Part shown: positions 39,065 to 50,216 of the stretch, in pieces
Layout of the letters: each line of letters opens with the position of its first letter
Position numbering within the stretch: the stretch's first letter is position 1
Notes under the pieces: model-generated
Told to the model about the DNA's origin: nothing
The model's database searches: none
What the model saw: the letters and a program-made list of their open reading frames with translations, nothing else
Assembly: GCA_012518125.1 (NCBI GenBank)
Contig: JAAYTF010000057.1
Coordinates: 1 to 50,854, forward strand
Direction of reading: 5' to 3'
Length of the DNA: 50,854 nucleotides
Source of the DNA: Bacilli bacterium
Lineage (GTDB): Bacteria > Bacillota > Bacilli > Bacillales > Amphibacillaceae
Position numbers and translations under genes: made by a program

Positions 39065-40310
39065 ATTTTTCATCGTCTTAGGTCATACATTTTTTACACG
39101 GTTGAAGTCGAAATCGTTCCTCTTTTCCACCGCTTTCATTTTGTTGCTTTTGACGTTGTTTGCAAACATCGATACAATCGTACATTACTTCATGGGCGAC
39201 GACGAAGGGAAAATCGCGGTCATCGACGAAACGGACGAATTGTATCCGGTGTTGGAAAAGGCGCTCGCGGACTTGGATGATCGGTTGACGCTTGAAAAAT
39301 TTGACGCAAGCGAAGAAAAAGGGAAGGAAGCGGTGCAATCGGGCGAATACGACGGGTTGCTCGTCATTTCATATGATGAAGCACATTTCCCGAAAGCGGT
39401 GTTTTATGAAAACGATGCGGTCGAATCGTGGAACCAAATGACGATCGAACAACAATTGCAGCAAATAAAAGTTGCGCTTGCAACGGAACGATCCGGCATC
39501 GACGAACAGACGCTCTCTGCCATTTATGAGCCGGTTCAATTCGAAAAAGTGGCGCTCGACGAAACAGCAAAAACGGATGAAGAGTTGAACGCGGCCCGCG
39601 GCATCGTCTACATCATGTTATTCGTCCTTTACATGGCGGTCATCATCTATGGGCAAATGATCGCGACCGACGTGGCGACGGAAAAGTCTTCGCGCGTCAT
39701 GGAAATTTTGATTTCGAGCGCATCGCCGATCACGCACCTGTTCGCGAAAATCATCGGGATTGCATGTTTAGGCATTACGCAAATGCTCATCATATTCATG
39801 TACGCCATCTGGCTGTTCAAGACGAAAGGTTCGGAACTCGCCGATGCATTGATTGAAGAATTCGGTTTTTCCGTTGAAAATTTAGCGTTGTTCATATACG
39901 CTCTTATTTTCTTCATACTCGGATACTTGCTGTATGCGACGATAGCCGCCATGCTCGGATCGCTCGTCAGCCGGGTCGAAGATGTGCAGCAGCTGACGAT
40001 GCCGCTCATCTTTTTGGTCATGATCGCGTTTTTCATCGCGATGTTCGGCTTGGCGGCGCCGGATGCAAAATTCATTACGATCACGTCATATATACCATTT
40101 TTCACTCCGATGATCATGTTTTTGCGGATTGGCATGCTGGAAATACCTGCTTGGGAAATCGGGCTGTCGATCACCGTTTTAATCGCGACGATCATCCTCT
40201 TTGCCTGGCTCAGCGCGCGTATTTACCGCGGCGGCGTGCTCATGTACGGACCTTCCAGATCGCTCAAAGACATGAAGCAAGCATTTCTCCTTACGAAAAA
40301 AGAAAATTGA
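39057..40310 (+). CDS. ABC transporter permease (NatB/YhaP-like)
   Basis: ABC-2 permease with a large extracellular domain after TM1 and VATEKSSRVMEILISSASP. Overlaps the ATPase gene by 8 nt. Confidence 0.88.
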   Translation: MNKFFIVLGHTFFTRLKSKSFLFSTAFILLLLTLFANIDTIVHYFMGDDEGKIAVIDETDELYPVLEKALADLDDRLTLEKFDASEEKGKEAVQSGEYDGLLVISYDEAHFPKAVFYENDAVESWNQMTIEQQLQQIKVALATERSGIDEQTLSAIYEPVQFEKVALDETAKTDEELNAARGIVYIMLFVLYMAVIIYGQMIATDVATEKSSRVMEILISSASPITHLFAKIIGIACLGITQMLIIFMYAIWLFKTKGSELADALIEEFGFSVENLALFIYALIFFILGYLLYATIAAMLGSLVSRVEDVQQLTMPLIFLVMIAFFIAMFGLAAPDAKFITITSYIPFFTPMIMFLRIGMLEIPAWEIGLSITVLIATIILFAWLSARIYRGGVLMYGPSRSLKDMKQAFLLTKKEN

Positions 40311-40319
40311 TATTTCAAG

Positions 40320-40352
40320 CCCTCACGTGAAACTGGGGGCTTTTTCATGCAA
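40320..40352 (+). terminator. Terminator after ABC permease
   Basis: AGCCCTCACGTGAAACTGGGGGCTTTTTC. Confidence 0.55.
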
Positions 40353-40439
40353 ACATTTGGTCGCATTTGCGTTAAGTGATATACTGGATGTAACGACGTT
40401 TCTTCAGGTTGTTTTGAGAAAAACGATGCGGGGAGTCAA

Positions 40440-41654
40440 GTGCTGATGACAAGAGCGGTGACATTTTTGCATGCTGCCGATTTGCATTTGGACAGTCCGT
40501 TCAAAGGGTTATCCGACATCCATGACGAGATTTTCGATGACATTCGAATGAGCACGTTTCATGCATTCGATCGATTGGTCGACGCGGCGATTGAAAACGA
40601 GGTCGATTTTGTCCTGCTCGTCGGTGACTTGTTTGACAATGAACGGCAAAGTTTAAAGGCGCAACTTCATTTGCGGGACGGGTTCGAACGGTTGAAAAAT
40701 GAACGGATCAACGTTTATATAAGCTATGGCAACCACGATTTTTTATCAGGGAATCATCATCCGATCGAATTTCCCGACAATGTTTTCGTGTTCCCGAGCG
40801 AAGAAGTCGCGGCGTTCACCTTTGAAAAAGAGGGCGAAAAGCTGGCGAACATTTACGGGTTCAGCTACGAAAAACGCGAAGTGATCGATAATAAAGCGAA
40901 ACAATTTGCTGTCCGGGACCCTTCCGTCCCGTTCCACATCGCCATGCTGCACGGGATGGTCCACGGGGCAAAAGATCACGACCCGTACGCTCCGTTCCGC
41001 CTGGACGATTTGCTTAACGAGCCGTTTCATTATTGGGCGCTTGGCCACGTACATAAACGGCAAATTTTAAGCGAAGAGCCACCCGTCATTTATCCCGGGA
41101 ACATCCAAGGGCGCCATCGGAAAGAGACGGGGGAAAAAGGCTGCTACATCGTCGAAATGGACGAACGAAAAACGAGATGGCGTTTTGTCCCTTTGCAATC
41201 ATTTGTCATCGTAAATGAACGGGTCGATTTTACGGAAAGCGGTTCGATTGCGGAAATGTTAGAGGCGCTCGTTCATTTCATGGAAAAACGTGCCGATCGA
41301 CCGCACTTGTATGCGCTTGAATTTATGATCGGGCGGAAACAACATGAACGGCTCGGCATGGACGGACGGCTAGATGAATTGGTTGAACTGGTAAATGAAA
41401 AATTTTTGCGCCGCGGTCAATGGCAATACATCTATACGTACGATTTGTATGTCATCGATGAAACGAACCGTAAAGACGATTTGTTATTCCTTGAACAGAT
41501 CAGGGAAGTGATGGGGGAAATCGACGTTTTCCATGAAATAAAAGATTTGTACAACCACACGAAAGCCCGGGCGTACTTGGAGTTGGAGTCGGAGCGTAAA
41601 TTGCTCGAAGATGCGTACAACACCCTTGTCGATGAATTCAAGAAAGCTAGGTGA
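40440..41654 (+). CDS. yhaO: YhaO-like DNA repair metallophosphoesterase (SbcD/Mre11-like)
   Basis: FLHAADLHLDSPF, LLVGDLFDN, ISYGNHDF, LGHVHKRQIL and YPGNIQGRHRKETGEKG. Confidence 0.92.
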   Translation: MLMTRAVTFLHAADLHLDSPFKGLSDIHDEIFDDIRMSTFHAFDRLVDAAIENEVDFVLLVGDLFDNERQSLKAQLHLRDGFERLKNERINVYISYGNHDFLSGNHHPIEFPDNVFVFPSEEVAAFTFEKEGEKLANIYGFSYEKREVIDNKAKQFAVRDPSVPFHIAMLHGMVHGAKDHDPYAPFRLDDLLNEPFHYWALGHVHKRQILSEEPPVIYPGNIQGRHRKETGEKGCYIVEMDERKTRWRFVPLQSFVIVNERVDFTESGSIAEMLEALVHFMEKRADRPHLYALEFMIGRKQHERLGMDGRLDELVELVNEKFLRRGQWQYIYTYDLYVIDETNRKDDLLFLEQIREVMGEIDVFHEIKDLYNHTKARAYLELESERKLLEDAYNTLVDEFKKAR

Positions 41655-44584
41655 TACACGTGCGATTGAAACGTGCCCACATATTCGGCTTCGGAAAATG
41701 GGTCGATGCATCGTTCAACTTCGATGATGCATCGTTCCTTTGTTTCTATGGCAAAAACGAATCGGGCAAATCGACGCTGCAGCAATTTATGTTTTATATG
41801 TTGTTCGGTTTTTCGCCACGGAAACTGGCGTTTTACCAGCCGAAATTTACGAGCAAGATCGGCGGGTCGTTGACCGTCTATACCCCCGATGTCGGCGAAG
41901 TGACGATCGAACGGGTGGGCGGCAGCTTCCGCATGCATCTTCCCGACGGGCGGATTGAAACGGACGAAGCGATTTGGCGTGGAATGTTGAACCATTTGCA
42001 AAAAGAGACGTACGAAGCGGTCTACGGTTTTTCGGCGCTCGAACTCACCCGGCTTCATGAAATGAAGCAAGGGGAATTGAGCGATTTGTTGTTCAGCGTC
42101 GGTTTGACAGGTTCGACATCGATTTATGATGTGGAACGATCGCTGGAACGCCGCCTGGATGAGTTGTTCAAAAAAGCGGGCAGAAAACCGCTCATCAACC
42201 AACAAATCAATGAATTGAAGCGATTGGAGGCGCATCTTAGCGAAAAGGCAGAGGAAGTTTTGTCGTACCGCGACCGCTTGAGTATCCGCGAACAGTTGTT
42301 GGCGAAGCGGAATGACATCGAACAACAATTGCGGATGAAGCGGGCGCTATTTTCCGAAAAGGAAACATGCCGCCAGTTTCTTCCACAAATACGGATGTTC
42401 AAGGAACATAAAAAGAAACTGGATTCTTTGCAAATGCTTGATCTCACGTTCCCCGAAAACGGCATCTCGCGTTATGAAGCGTTGAAAAACAGGCTCATCA
42501 AGGTCCAAGCGGAACACCGCACGCATAAGCAAACGTTGGAACAACAGCAAGAAAACGTCCTTCACATCGAGGAAAAGCTGCTAGAAAAAGGGCACTTGGC
42601 GCGTTTGCAACAAATCGTCCGGCAAAAAAGCATAGCGGATGAAGCGAAAAAAACACTTAAACGGTTGAACCATGAGCGGTTGAAATTGGATGTCGAAATC
42701 GAAGAAACATTGAAAACGTTGAACGTCGCCGAGGAAGAAGTCCGTTCGATCGAAGTGCCGTTTTATGCGGAGTCGTCTTGGGGAAAACTCGTCGACGAGG
42801 AAAAACAGCTCCGTTTAGAAAAAAACCATCTGCAAGAAGAAAAACGGTTGCTTGAGCGCAAACATGAAAAACTGACGCAGGAAAAAGCGGAATTGAAAAG
42901 ACAATTTATCGGCTTTGAAACACTCGAACGATGGCAAGAGGCGTGGTCGAGACAGGAAAAAAGCAAAAATGAACAAGCGGGCCTCGAGACGCTGCTCCAA
43001 TGGGAAAAAGAGCGCCAAAAACAAACGGCCATTGGACTTGGACTGACGAGTTTGGCGGCGGTCATCGTTTTAATTGCTGCGTATGTCGAAAAAAGCGCCG
43101 CGTTTTTCGCCTTCGGATTCAGTTTGGTCATCATCGCTTTCATTCAGACGCTTTTCCAACGCAAACATAAACAGCGCATCACCGATCTCAAACGGCGTAA
43201 CAATGCGTCTATCAGGCAAATGAACATCGCTTTTTCCAGCGATGAATTGCGCCATCAAGAAGCGTTGGGCGAACGGTTGACGGATTTGGAGCGGGAGCTT
43301 AGAAACGTCGCGATGGAGCTTTTGCAATGGGAAGAAAAAGCGAACCACTTGAAGTTGAAAGAACAAAACTTCCAGATGCGGGTAAACGAAGAACGTGAAA
43401 ACTATCCTTTTTTACAACGGATCGATGTCGCCTATTGGCTCAACTTTTTGCACGAAATCAAGCCGCTTTATGAAAAGATTTTAACGCGCGATGAATTGGA
43501 CGAAGAAGTGCAAAAATTGAACGATAAAGTGGAGCGGTGCAACGAAACGGTCCGCAAGTTCATAAACGAAATCGGCTTAGAAGCTGGAAATGCCGATGAC
43601 ATCCATTTGGATGAGCTGCTCAAGGAACAGGAAACGTTGGAACGACAACGGGCCGAGTATGCAAAATGGATGGCGGAAACGAAAGAACAAATTTCGGTGT
43701 TGGCGGAAGAGATCCGCATCATCAAGGAAGAAATGGACAAGTTGTTTGCTACTTGCCATGTCCATGATGAAGAAAGTTTTTATCAAAAAGCGAATCTGTT
43801 GCAAGAAAAAAATCATGTGAAAACGGCGTATGAAACATTGAAAAAACAGCTTGCCGCTCTGTTTTCCGAAGAACGGCTGGCACAGATGGTGGATGAACCG
43901 CTCAACGAATATGAATTGGAACGCGAATTAAAAGAGCTTGAAGACGAGATGAAGGAACTGGAGATGCAACAATCGGCCATCGAACAGCAGCTTGCCAAAC
44001 TTGACGTTGAAATCGACCATTTGGAATCGTCGGACGAATATTCCCGCACAATGCATCTTTTCGAAAAGGAAAAAGCGTCGCTCAACAAACGCGCGTACGA
44101 ATGGGCGCGGCTGAAGCTCGCGCAGTCTTTATTGCAAAAAGCGAAACACCGATACCAAGAAACGTATTTCCAAGACGTCCTTTCGTATACGAAGCGTTAT
44201 TTTTCGCATCTGACCGGCGGACGGTACATAAACGTCTACGGACCGACCGCAACGACTTCGTTTCAGGTAGAAGACGAAAGGAAGATGCGCTATACTGTAG
44301 AAGAACTGTCAAAAGGCACGGTCGATCAGCTTTATGTCGCCCTTAGGCTTGCGATCAGCAAAGTGATGAGTGAAAGATTCGTCGTGCCGCTCATGATCGA
44401 CGATGCGTTCATCCATTTCGACGACGAACGGGCAAAACGGGCGCTTCAATTGTTGGAAAAGATGGCGGAAGACCAGCAAGTCATCTTTTACACGTGCCGG
44501 AAGGAGTTCGTGAACATTGCCGCTCGACTCCGGTGTTTATGCATCGATGTCGATTCCGGGAAAGTTGGGGGGAACATGACGTGA
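41651..44584 (+). CDS. yhaN: YhaN-like AAA/SMC-type ATPase (SbcC/Rad50-like)
   Basis: Walker [11 protein letters not shown], long coiled coils, and [18 protein letters not shown]…[20 protein letters not shown]. Confidence 0.92.
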   Translation: MIHVRLKRAHIFGFGKWVDASFNFDDASFLCFYGKNESGKSTLQQFMFYMLFGFSPRKLAFYQPKFTSKIGGSLTVYTPDVGEVTIERVGGSFRMHLPDGRIETDEAIWRGMLNHLQKETYEAVYGFSALELTRLHEMKQGELSDLLFSVGLTGSTSIYDVERSLERRLDELFKKAGRKPLINQQINELKRLEAHLSEKAEEVLSYRDRLSIREQLLAKRNDIEQQLRMKRALFSEKETCRQFLPQIRMFKEHKKKLDSLQMLDLTFPENGISRYEALKNRLIKVQAEHRTHKQTLEQQQENVLHIEEKLLEKGHLARLQQIVRQKSIADEAKKTLKRLNHERLKLDVEIEETLKTLNVAEEEVRSIEVPFYAESSWGKLVDEEKQLRLEKNHLQEEKRLLERKHEKLTQEKAELKRQFIGFETLERWQEAWSRQEKSKNEQAGLETLLQWEKERQKQTAIGLGLTSLAAVIVLIAAYVEKSAAFFAFGFSLVIIAFIQTLFQRKHKQRITDLKRRNNASIRQMNIAFSSDELRHQEALGERLTDLERELRNVAMELLQWEEKANHLKLKEQNFQMRVNEERENYPFLQRIDVAYWLNFLHEIKPLYEKILTRDELDEEVQKLNDKVERCNETVRKFINEIGLEAGNADDIHLDELLKEQETLERQRAEYAKWMAETKEQISVLAEEIRIIKEEMDKLFATCHVHDEESFYQKANLLQEKNHVKTAYETLKKQLAALFSEERLAQMVDEPLNEYELERELKELEDEMKELEMQQSAIEQQLAKLDVEIDHLESSDEYSRTMHLFEKEKASLNKRAYEWARLKLAQSLLQKAKHRYQETYFQDVLSYTKRYFSHLTGGRYINVYGPTATTSFQVEDERKMRYTVEELSKGTVDQLYVALRLAISKVMSERFVVPLMIDDAFIHFDDERAKRALQLLEKMAEDQQVIFYTCRKEFVNIAARLRCLCIDVDSGKVGGNMT

Positions 44585-45522
44585 AAAAAGGGATCAGAGA
44601 TTACGAGATCGGCGAAACGTTTGAAGGGTTTTTGCTCATCAAAGAAGTGCGAAAAGGGACGGCCAGCAATGGCAAACCATTTTTGACGCTGTTTTTCGCC
44701 GATGCGACAGGGGAAATCGAAGCGAAACTGTGGGATGCAAAACCTGAAGATGAAGAGACGTACACGGAAAAGAAAGTGGTGAAACTCGCCGGGGACATCC
44801 ACGAGTTCCGCGGCCAGCCGCAATTAAGGATCAAATCGATCCGTCTCGCCCAAGCGGCGGACGGCGTTCGAATTTCCGATTTCATCGAAAAGGCGCCGGT
44901 GCCGAAAGGGGAGCTGCAAGCGAAAATCACCGAAGCGATCTTTGAGATGAAAAATCCGAACATCCAACGCATCGTCCGCGCATTCGTGAAAAAATACCAA
45001 GACAGATTGTTCGATTATCCGGCGGCGGCAAAAAACCATCATGCCTACATCTCTGGTTTGGCCCACCACATCGTGACGATGTTGAAAATCGCCAAAAGCT
45101 TATGCGACATTTATCCGCAGCTGAATAAAGACCTGCTCTATGCCGGCATCATTTTGCACGACATCGGAAAAATCCGGGAACTTTCCGGACCTGTCGGCAC
45201 ATCATACACCGTCGAAGGGACACTTCTCGGCCATATATCGATCATGGTGGGCGAAATCGATGAAGTCGCCAAACAATTGAACATCACCGGGGAAGAAGTG
45301 CTGGTGTTAAAACATCTCGTGTTGAGCCACCACGGTCATCCGGAATGGGGCAGCCCGAAACGGCCGCAAATCATGGAAGCCGAAATTTTGCATTACATCG
45401 ATTTGATCGACGCAAAAACGAACACCTTGACAAAGGCGTTGGAACATACGAAACCGGGGGAATTCACGGAACGCCTGTTCAGCCTCGACAACCGTTCTTT
45501 TTACAAGCCGACGTTCGAGTAA
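44581..45522 (+). CDS. yhaM: 3'-5' exoribonuclease YhaM
   Basis: OB-fold plus HD domain: [24 protein letters not shown] and [19 protein letters not shown] 44581 overlaps the yhaN stop. Confidence 0.95.
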   Translation: MKKGIRDYEIGETFEGFLLIKEVRKGTASNGKPFLTLFFADATGEIEAKLWDAKPEDEETYTEKKVVKLAGDIHEFRGQPQLRIKSIRLAQAADGVRISDFIEKAPVPKGELQAKITEAIFEMKNPNIQRIVRAFVKKYQDRLFDYPAAAKNHHAYISGLAHHIVTMLKIAKSLCDIYPQLNKDLLYAGIILHDIGKIRELSGPVGTSYTVEGTLLGHISIMVGEIDEVAKQLNITGEEVLVLKHLVLSHHGHPEWGSPKRPQIMEAEILHYIDLIDAKTNTLTKALEHTKPGEFTERLFSLDNRSFYKPTFE

Positions 45523-45577
45523 TAAATGGAAATCGCCCTCATATAATTTCATTAAAGGACAAGGGGGAGCGATTTTC

Positions 45578-45766
45578 ATGTTGTTTAATATTCCATGGTT
45601 CATTTATGTCATCGTCGCCTTCGTCATTTTCAGCGGATATATGGCTTACCGCGCCATGCGGATCGAAAAAATGTTGGAGCAGCATTACATCGAACAGGAA
45701 GGCCAAATTTACATGGAGCGCATCCGGCAAGAACGTTTGCGGCGGAAACAATCGAACTCGGAATAA
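45578..45766 (+). CDS. yhaL: Sporulation protein YhaL
   Basis: Small one-TM protein between yhaM and prsA, matching YhaL context and character. Confidence 0.8.
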   Translation: MLFNIPWFIYVIVAFVIFSGYMAYRAMRIEKMLEQHYIEQEGQIYMERIRQERLRRKQSNSE

Positions 45767-45806
45767 AAAAACAGACGATTTTGAACCATCGTCTGTTTTT
45801 ATTTCC
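45766..45806. terminator. Bidirectional terminator between yhaL and prsA
   Basis: AAAAAAACAGACGATtttgaaccATCGTCTGTTTTT. Confidence 0.8.
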
Positions 45807-45807
45807 T

Positions 45808-46677
45808 TTAGCCGACAGCAAAAATGTCGTCCAAAATATGTTCGAATTCTTTCAGTTTGATGTCGACGTCCGCTTCTTCGAGCAATTTGTTGATGCGTTC
45901 CATCGCTTCTTGTTGATCGACTTTGGAATCGATGATCGTTTGTTTGATTTCGTCGCGCATTTCATCAAGCGAACCAATTTCTTCTTCCGTCTCTTTCTTC
46001 TCGAGCACTTCGATGATATGGTAGCCGTAATCGGTTTTTACCGGGTCGCTGATTTCCCCGACCTTCAACGAATAAGCGGCATCCTCAAATTCTTTCACCA
46101 TCGTGCCCACGGAGAAGAAGCCCAAGTCGCCGCCGTCTTCGGCGTTGGACGTGTCAACGGAATATTCCTTCGCCAATTTGGCGAAATCTTCGCCGTTGTC
46201 AAGCTTTTCTTTCACTTCTTTGGCCGTTTCTTCATCGTCGACCAGAATGTGGCGCGCTTTGATTTCGTATTTCATCCGCTCATAATATTGTTCGATTTCT
46301 TCATCGGTCACTTCGATGCCGTCGGTATATGCGGCTTCCAGCAATAAACCACGTTTAATTTCTTGTTTCAACGCATCTTCTGAAATGTTTTGCTGTTCCA
46401 AAATCGATTCATATTCATCGCCGACCGCTTCCTTGATGCGTTCCAACTCTTCTTCAATTTGTTCGTCACTCACTTCATAGTGGTCTTCCAAGACGACATA
46501 TGTGATCAAATTGCGGAGCACTTCCGCGCCATTTTGCTGTTTTAACGCATCGTAAAACTCTTCTTTCGTAATGTTTCCGGCCTTTGTTTTGACGATGACC
46601 TCCGGATCGCCTGATCCGCATGCCGAAACGAATAAAACGGCAAATAATGAGACAATTAGTAGTAAAGCTTTTTTCAT
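45808..46677 (-). CDS. prsA: Foldase PrsA (parvulin-type PPIase lipoprotein)
   Basis: Lipobox LFVSAC; parvulin domain [33 protein letters not shown]…[43 protein letters not shown]. Start ATG 46677. Confidence 0.95.
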   Translation of the reverse strand: MKKALLLIVSLFAVLFVSACGSGDPEVIVKTKAGNITKEEFYDALKQQNGAEVLRNLITYVVLEDHYEVSDEQIEEELERIKEAVGDEYESILEQQNISEDALKQEIKRGLLLEAAYTDGIEVTDEEIEQYYERMKYEIKARHILVDDEETAKEVKEKLDNGEDFAKLAKEYSVDTSNAEDGGDLGFFSVGTMVKEFEDAAYSLKVGEISDPVKTDYGYHIIEVLEKKETEEEIGSLDEMRDEIKQTIIDSKVDQQEAMERINKLLEEADVDIKLKEFEHILDDIFAVG

Positions 46678-46830
46678 TTCTACACTCCTTTTATAAAAAA
46701 CGTTAGTAGCTTCTTCAATTGCTCTTTTAAAAGGATACCACAATGCTTCCATTAGTTAAATAAAAAACTGCATAAAAAAACAAATTGAAAAGAAGGCGAA
46801 TGAACTTCGACCTTCTTTTCAAGCCGTCGC

Positions 46831-47262
46831 TTAATTATTTGCGTTTTCGTCTTCGCTCTCTGTGGCGTTGTTTCCTGAGACATCGCTTTGAGCTTGTTTC
46901 TTTTTTTGGATTTCAATTTTCGACTCGAGGTCGCGGATGCTCGCTTCAAGCTGCTCCAAATATTCGTGGATGCTTTCTTGATGCGGTTCGATGGCCATTT
47001 TCCATTCGTCGATGGACTTTTTCATTTCCGTCGTCAATTCATTGATAAGAGCGACGCCCTCTTTTGACGTGCGTGCAATTTGATCTTTCAAATTGAGCCC
47101 TTCTTGGATCATCTCATCGATGATCTGTTTCCACTCGCTGCTTTGCTGCGCGATTTTTTGGCGCAAATCCCTGCCGGATGAAGGAGCGGACAACAACGTG
47201 ACGGTTGCGCTGATCGCCCCGCCGACGACAAACCCTAAAAGAAATGATCTCGTTTTCGACAT
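46831..47262 (-). CDS. YtxH-domain protein (YhaH-like)
   Basis: SFLLGFVVGGAISATVTLLSAPSSGRDLRQKI is the YtxH motif. Confidence 0.85.
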   Translation of the reverse strand: MSKTRSFLLGFVVGGAISATVTLLSAPSSGRDLRQKIAQQSSEWKQIIDEMIQEGLNLKDQIARTSKEGVALINELTTEMKKSIDEWKMAIEPHQESIHEYLEQLEASIRDLESKIEIQKKKQAQSDVSGNNATESEDENANN

Positions 47263-47285
47263 CGAACATCGGTCCTTTCTATTCA

Positions 47286-47720
47286 TTATTCATTCATATG
47301 CTTGGCGATTCGTTCGGCAATTTGTCCCAATCTGTCATAATCGTATTCACCGTCTCTTCTGACCCATTTGACGTTGAACCCGTCACTAATCCCACTGTAG
47401 CGCGGGATGATATGTATATGGATGTGGAACACCGTTTGGCCGGCGCCCGCTTCATTGTTGTTCAACAAGTTGATGCCGATCGGACGGTAAGCCCGTTTGA
47501 TTGCGCGGGCAATCTTTGGGATCGGCCGGAACAAGTTGCCGGCGACATCTTCAGGCAACTCGTAAATGTCGGTCGCATGCATTTTTGGAATGACGAGCGT
47601 ATGCCCTTCCGTCACTTGGCTAATGTCCAAAAAAGCGTAAACGGATTCATCTTCATACACTTTTGCAGAGGGAAGTTCGCCGCGAACAATTTTGCAAAAC
47701 ACGCAATCGTCATGGTTCAT
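47286..47720 (-). CDS. hit: HIT-family protein
   Basis: DDCVFCKIVRGELPSAKVYEDE, GHTLVIPKMH and HIHIHIIPR. Confidence 0.95.
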   Translation of the reverse strand: MNHDDCVFCKIVRGELPSAKVYEDESVYAFLDISQVTEGHTLVIPKMHATDIYELPEDVAGNLFRPIPKIARAIKRAYRPIGINLLNNNEAGAGQTVFHIHIHIIPRYSGISDGFNVKWVRRDGEYDYDRLGQIAERIAKHMNE

Positions 47721-47873
47721 CCAAGATCCATCTCCTGTTAAAGTGATTCACATCATTATATTAACACAAATCAATGGTGAAGTATATGAACGCACTTTTT
47801 CATAAAGGCGAAAATATCATCTAAACGCCAAATCCATCATGAAAAGCTGCCGGAAAAAATACAACAGACTACG

Positions 47874-47912
47874 TAAACCATTTACGTAGTCTGCCTTAAG
47901 AAGAAACGGATG
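47874..47912. repeat. Strong hairpin (12-bp perfect stem) in hit-ecsA intergenic region
   Basis: AGACTACGTAAA-ccat-TTACGTAGTCT type inverted repeat, followed on the minus strand by a T-rich stretch (coordinates approximate). Confidence 0.7.
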
Positions 47913-48162
47913 AAAGACGTCATATTGATTTCGGGGACATTTTTCATCATGCACAACTTGTGCATTCTAAATGATTCAAAACGAATCGACGTCAGGCTCT
48001 AATCAAATTGGCATATGACATCCACTTTACCTAAAAGCAGATAAAATGTCTTCCATCGTTTCTTCATTATGTAGTTTGAACGATCATGTGAAATATATAC
48101 ATCCGAATGTAAAATTCATATATACTTAAAATATAAGAAAATCAAGATAAAGGTGGAAGAAC

Positions 48163-48906
48163 ATGCAACGGATATTGGAAGTAGAAGGGCTCACAGGCGG
48201 ATATGCGAACAAAACCGTCATCCACGATATCTCATTTTCCGTGGCACAAAAAGAGATTGTTGCGCTCATCGGATTGAACGGGGCGGGAAAAAGCACGACG
48301 ATCAAACATATCATCGGATTGTTGAAGCAAAAACAAGGGACGATCAAAATTAACGGCCGCTCGCTCGATGAAGATGCGGCAACTTACCGCAAACAAATCG
48401 CATTCGTCCCGGAGCAGCCGATCTTGTATGAAGAGTTAACGTTGTATGAACATTTGCGTTTGACGGCGATGGCTTACGACATCGACGAAAAGACGTTTGA
48501 AAAAAGGCTCAAAACGTTGCTCGCGGCGTTTCGGATGGAGCGGTACATCGACTGGTTTCCGGTCCATTTTTCCAAAGGGATGCGGCAAAAAGTGATGATC
48601 ATGAACGCCTTTTTGATCGAGCCAGAACTGTACATCGTCGATGAGCCTTTTGTCGGGCTCGATCCGCTCGGCATCGATTCGTTTTTAAACTGGATGCAAA
48701 AAATGCGCGATCAAGGAGCAGCCGTCTTGATGTCGACGCACATTTTGGCTACGGCGGAGCAATATTGCGACCGGTTCATCATTTTGCATGAAGGGAAAAT
48801 TCGCGCGGATGGAACGATGGAGCAATTGCAGGAACAGTTCAATATGCCGAACGCAAGCCTCCATGATTTGTACATAGAGTTGACGAAGGATGAACGACAT
48901 GTTTAA
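48163..48906 (+). CDS. ecsA: ABC transporter ATP-binding protein EcsA
   Basis: GLNGAGKST, HFSKGMRQKV, DEPFVGLDP. Divergent from hit, as in B. subtilis. Confidence 0.93.
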   Translation: MQRILEVEGLTGGYANKTVIHDISFSVAQKEIVALIGLNGAGKSTTIKHIIGLLKQKQGTIKINGRSLDEDAATYRKQIAFVPEQPILYEELTLYEHLRLTAMAYDIDEKTFEKRLKTLLAAFRMERYIDWFPVHFSKGMRQKVMIMNAFLIEPELYIVDEPFVGLDPLGIDSFLNWMQKMRDQGAAVLMSTHILATAEQYCDRFIILHEGKIRADGTMEQLQEQFNMPNASLHDLYIELTKDERHV

Positions 48907-50128
48907 CCCGACGGATCTGTTCAAGATGCGACTCAAAGCGCATGTGACATTGTTGAACCGTTATTTGCGCTATATTTTCAACGGCCATTTCATGATCGCG
49001 CTCGTTTTCATCATCGTGACAAGCGCCGTCTATTACGAACGATGGTTGGAAGAGGTGCCGCCGACATTTCCAGCGGCGTACGTCATCGCGTTCTTTTTGG
49101 CATTCGTCATCCTTTACAACCCGTTCCAATCGTTTCTGAAAGAACCGGACAAGGTGTTTTTGATCGTCAAAGAAAACGAGATGCATCGTTATTTCAAGCT
49201 CGCATTCCTTTACAATTACGTGGCGCAACTCTACATCGTTATGTTCGTCCTGGCTGCCTTGGGTCCGTTGTACTTCGAGTTTTATCCGGAACGAAGTACA
49301 CTTTTGAACGTGATTGTGGTTTTCATCGTCTTAATATTGAAGGCGGTCAACATGACGCTCAACTGGCATATGCTGCAAGTGGATGATCCAAAAATGTTCC
49401 GTGGCGAAAAAATCGTCCGCATCATCTTGACATATGTATTGGTCTATACGTTGATCGTCGGCGAACATTTTCTCATCGTCGGCCTCGTCTATGTCGTTTT
49501 GGTGACAATATCGTATGCATTTGCCAAAAAGGAAACGCGCCTCCATTGGGAACGGCTCATCCAAAACGACTTGGAGCGGCTCGGGCAGTTTTTTCGCTTC
49601 GTCAGCCTGTTTGCCGATGTGCCGCATATGAAGGGGAAATTGAAAAAACGGCGCTACTTGGCAAAACTCGTGCGTAATTTTACACCGTTTTCACAGACCG
49701 AAACGCCGCTTTATCTATATCGTCTGACGTTTTTGCGGAGCGGCGATTATTTCGGCCTCTACGTCCGTTTGACGATTTTGGCGCTCGTTTTCATCGTATT
49801 CGTCCCGAACGAATGGTTTAAAATCGTCTTCGGTTTGCTTTTTATGTACATGACGAGTTTTCAGCTGCAAACGTTGTACTTCCACCATCGGAACAACATT
49901 TGGCATGATTTGTATCCAATCGGGGATGAAACGCATCGGAAGTCATATCTCAAATGGCTCAACCAATTGGGGATGTTGCAGGCGGCCGTCCTTTCGCTTG
50001 CATTTTTGGCCCAGGGTGCCGCGCCGTTTTTCTTCATCATGCTCGGCTCTGGGGTCGTTTTTAGTCTAAGTTTCCACCAATTGTACATGAAAAAGAAGAT
50101 CGAGACGGCGGATGTTCATCGGTCGTAA
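48890..50128 (+). CDS. ecsB: ABC transporter permease EcsB
   Basis: Polytopic protein directly after ecsA, overlapping it; EcsB-like features. Confidence 0.92.
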   Translation: MNDMFNPTDLFKMRLKAHVTLLNRYLRYIFNGHFMIALVFIIVTSAVYYERWLEEVPPTFPAAYVIAFFLAFVILYNPFQSFLKEPDKVFLIVKENEMHRYFKLAFLYNYVAQLYIVMFVLAALGPLYFEFYPERSTLLNVIVVFIVLILKAVNMTLNWHMLQVDDPKMFRGEKIVRIILTYVLVYTLIVGEHFLIVGLVYVVLVTISYAFAKKETRLHWERLIQNDLERLGQFFRFVSLFADVPHMKGKLKKRRYLAKLVRNFTPFSQTETPLYLYRLTFLRSGDYFGLYVRLTILALVFIVFVPNEWFKIVFGLLFMYMTSFQLQTLYFHHRNNIWHDLYPIGDETHRKSYLKWLNQLGMLQAAVLSLAFLAQGAAPFFFIMLGSGVVFSLSFHQLYMKKKIETADVHRS

Positions 50129-50156
50129 AAAGCATCCCGCAAATTTACGTGATATG

Positions 50157-50209
50157 CTCCCCTTAAAGTGGACAGTTAAAAAAATAAAAAACTGTTTACT
50201 TTAGGGGAG
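50157..50209. repeat. Inverted repeat at the left end of the IS-like element
   Basis: CTCCCCTTAAAGTGGACAGTT (50157-50177) versus AACTGTTTACTTTAGGGGAG (50190-50209); near-perfect hairpin with two G-U pairs and a 1-nt bulge. Confidence 0.75.
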
Positions 50210-50216
50210 AATTTTT

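Noticed and set aside
41432-42328. 298-aa minus-strand ORF opposite yhaO/yhaN
   Set aside because: Antisense shadow ORF; both plus-strand genes have strong motifs.
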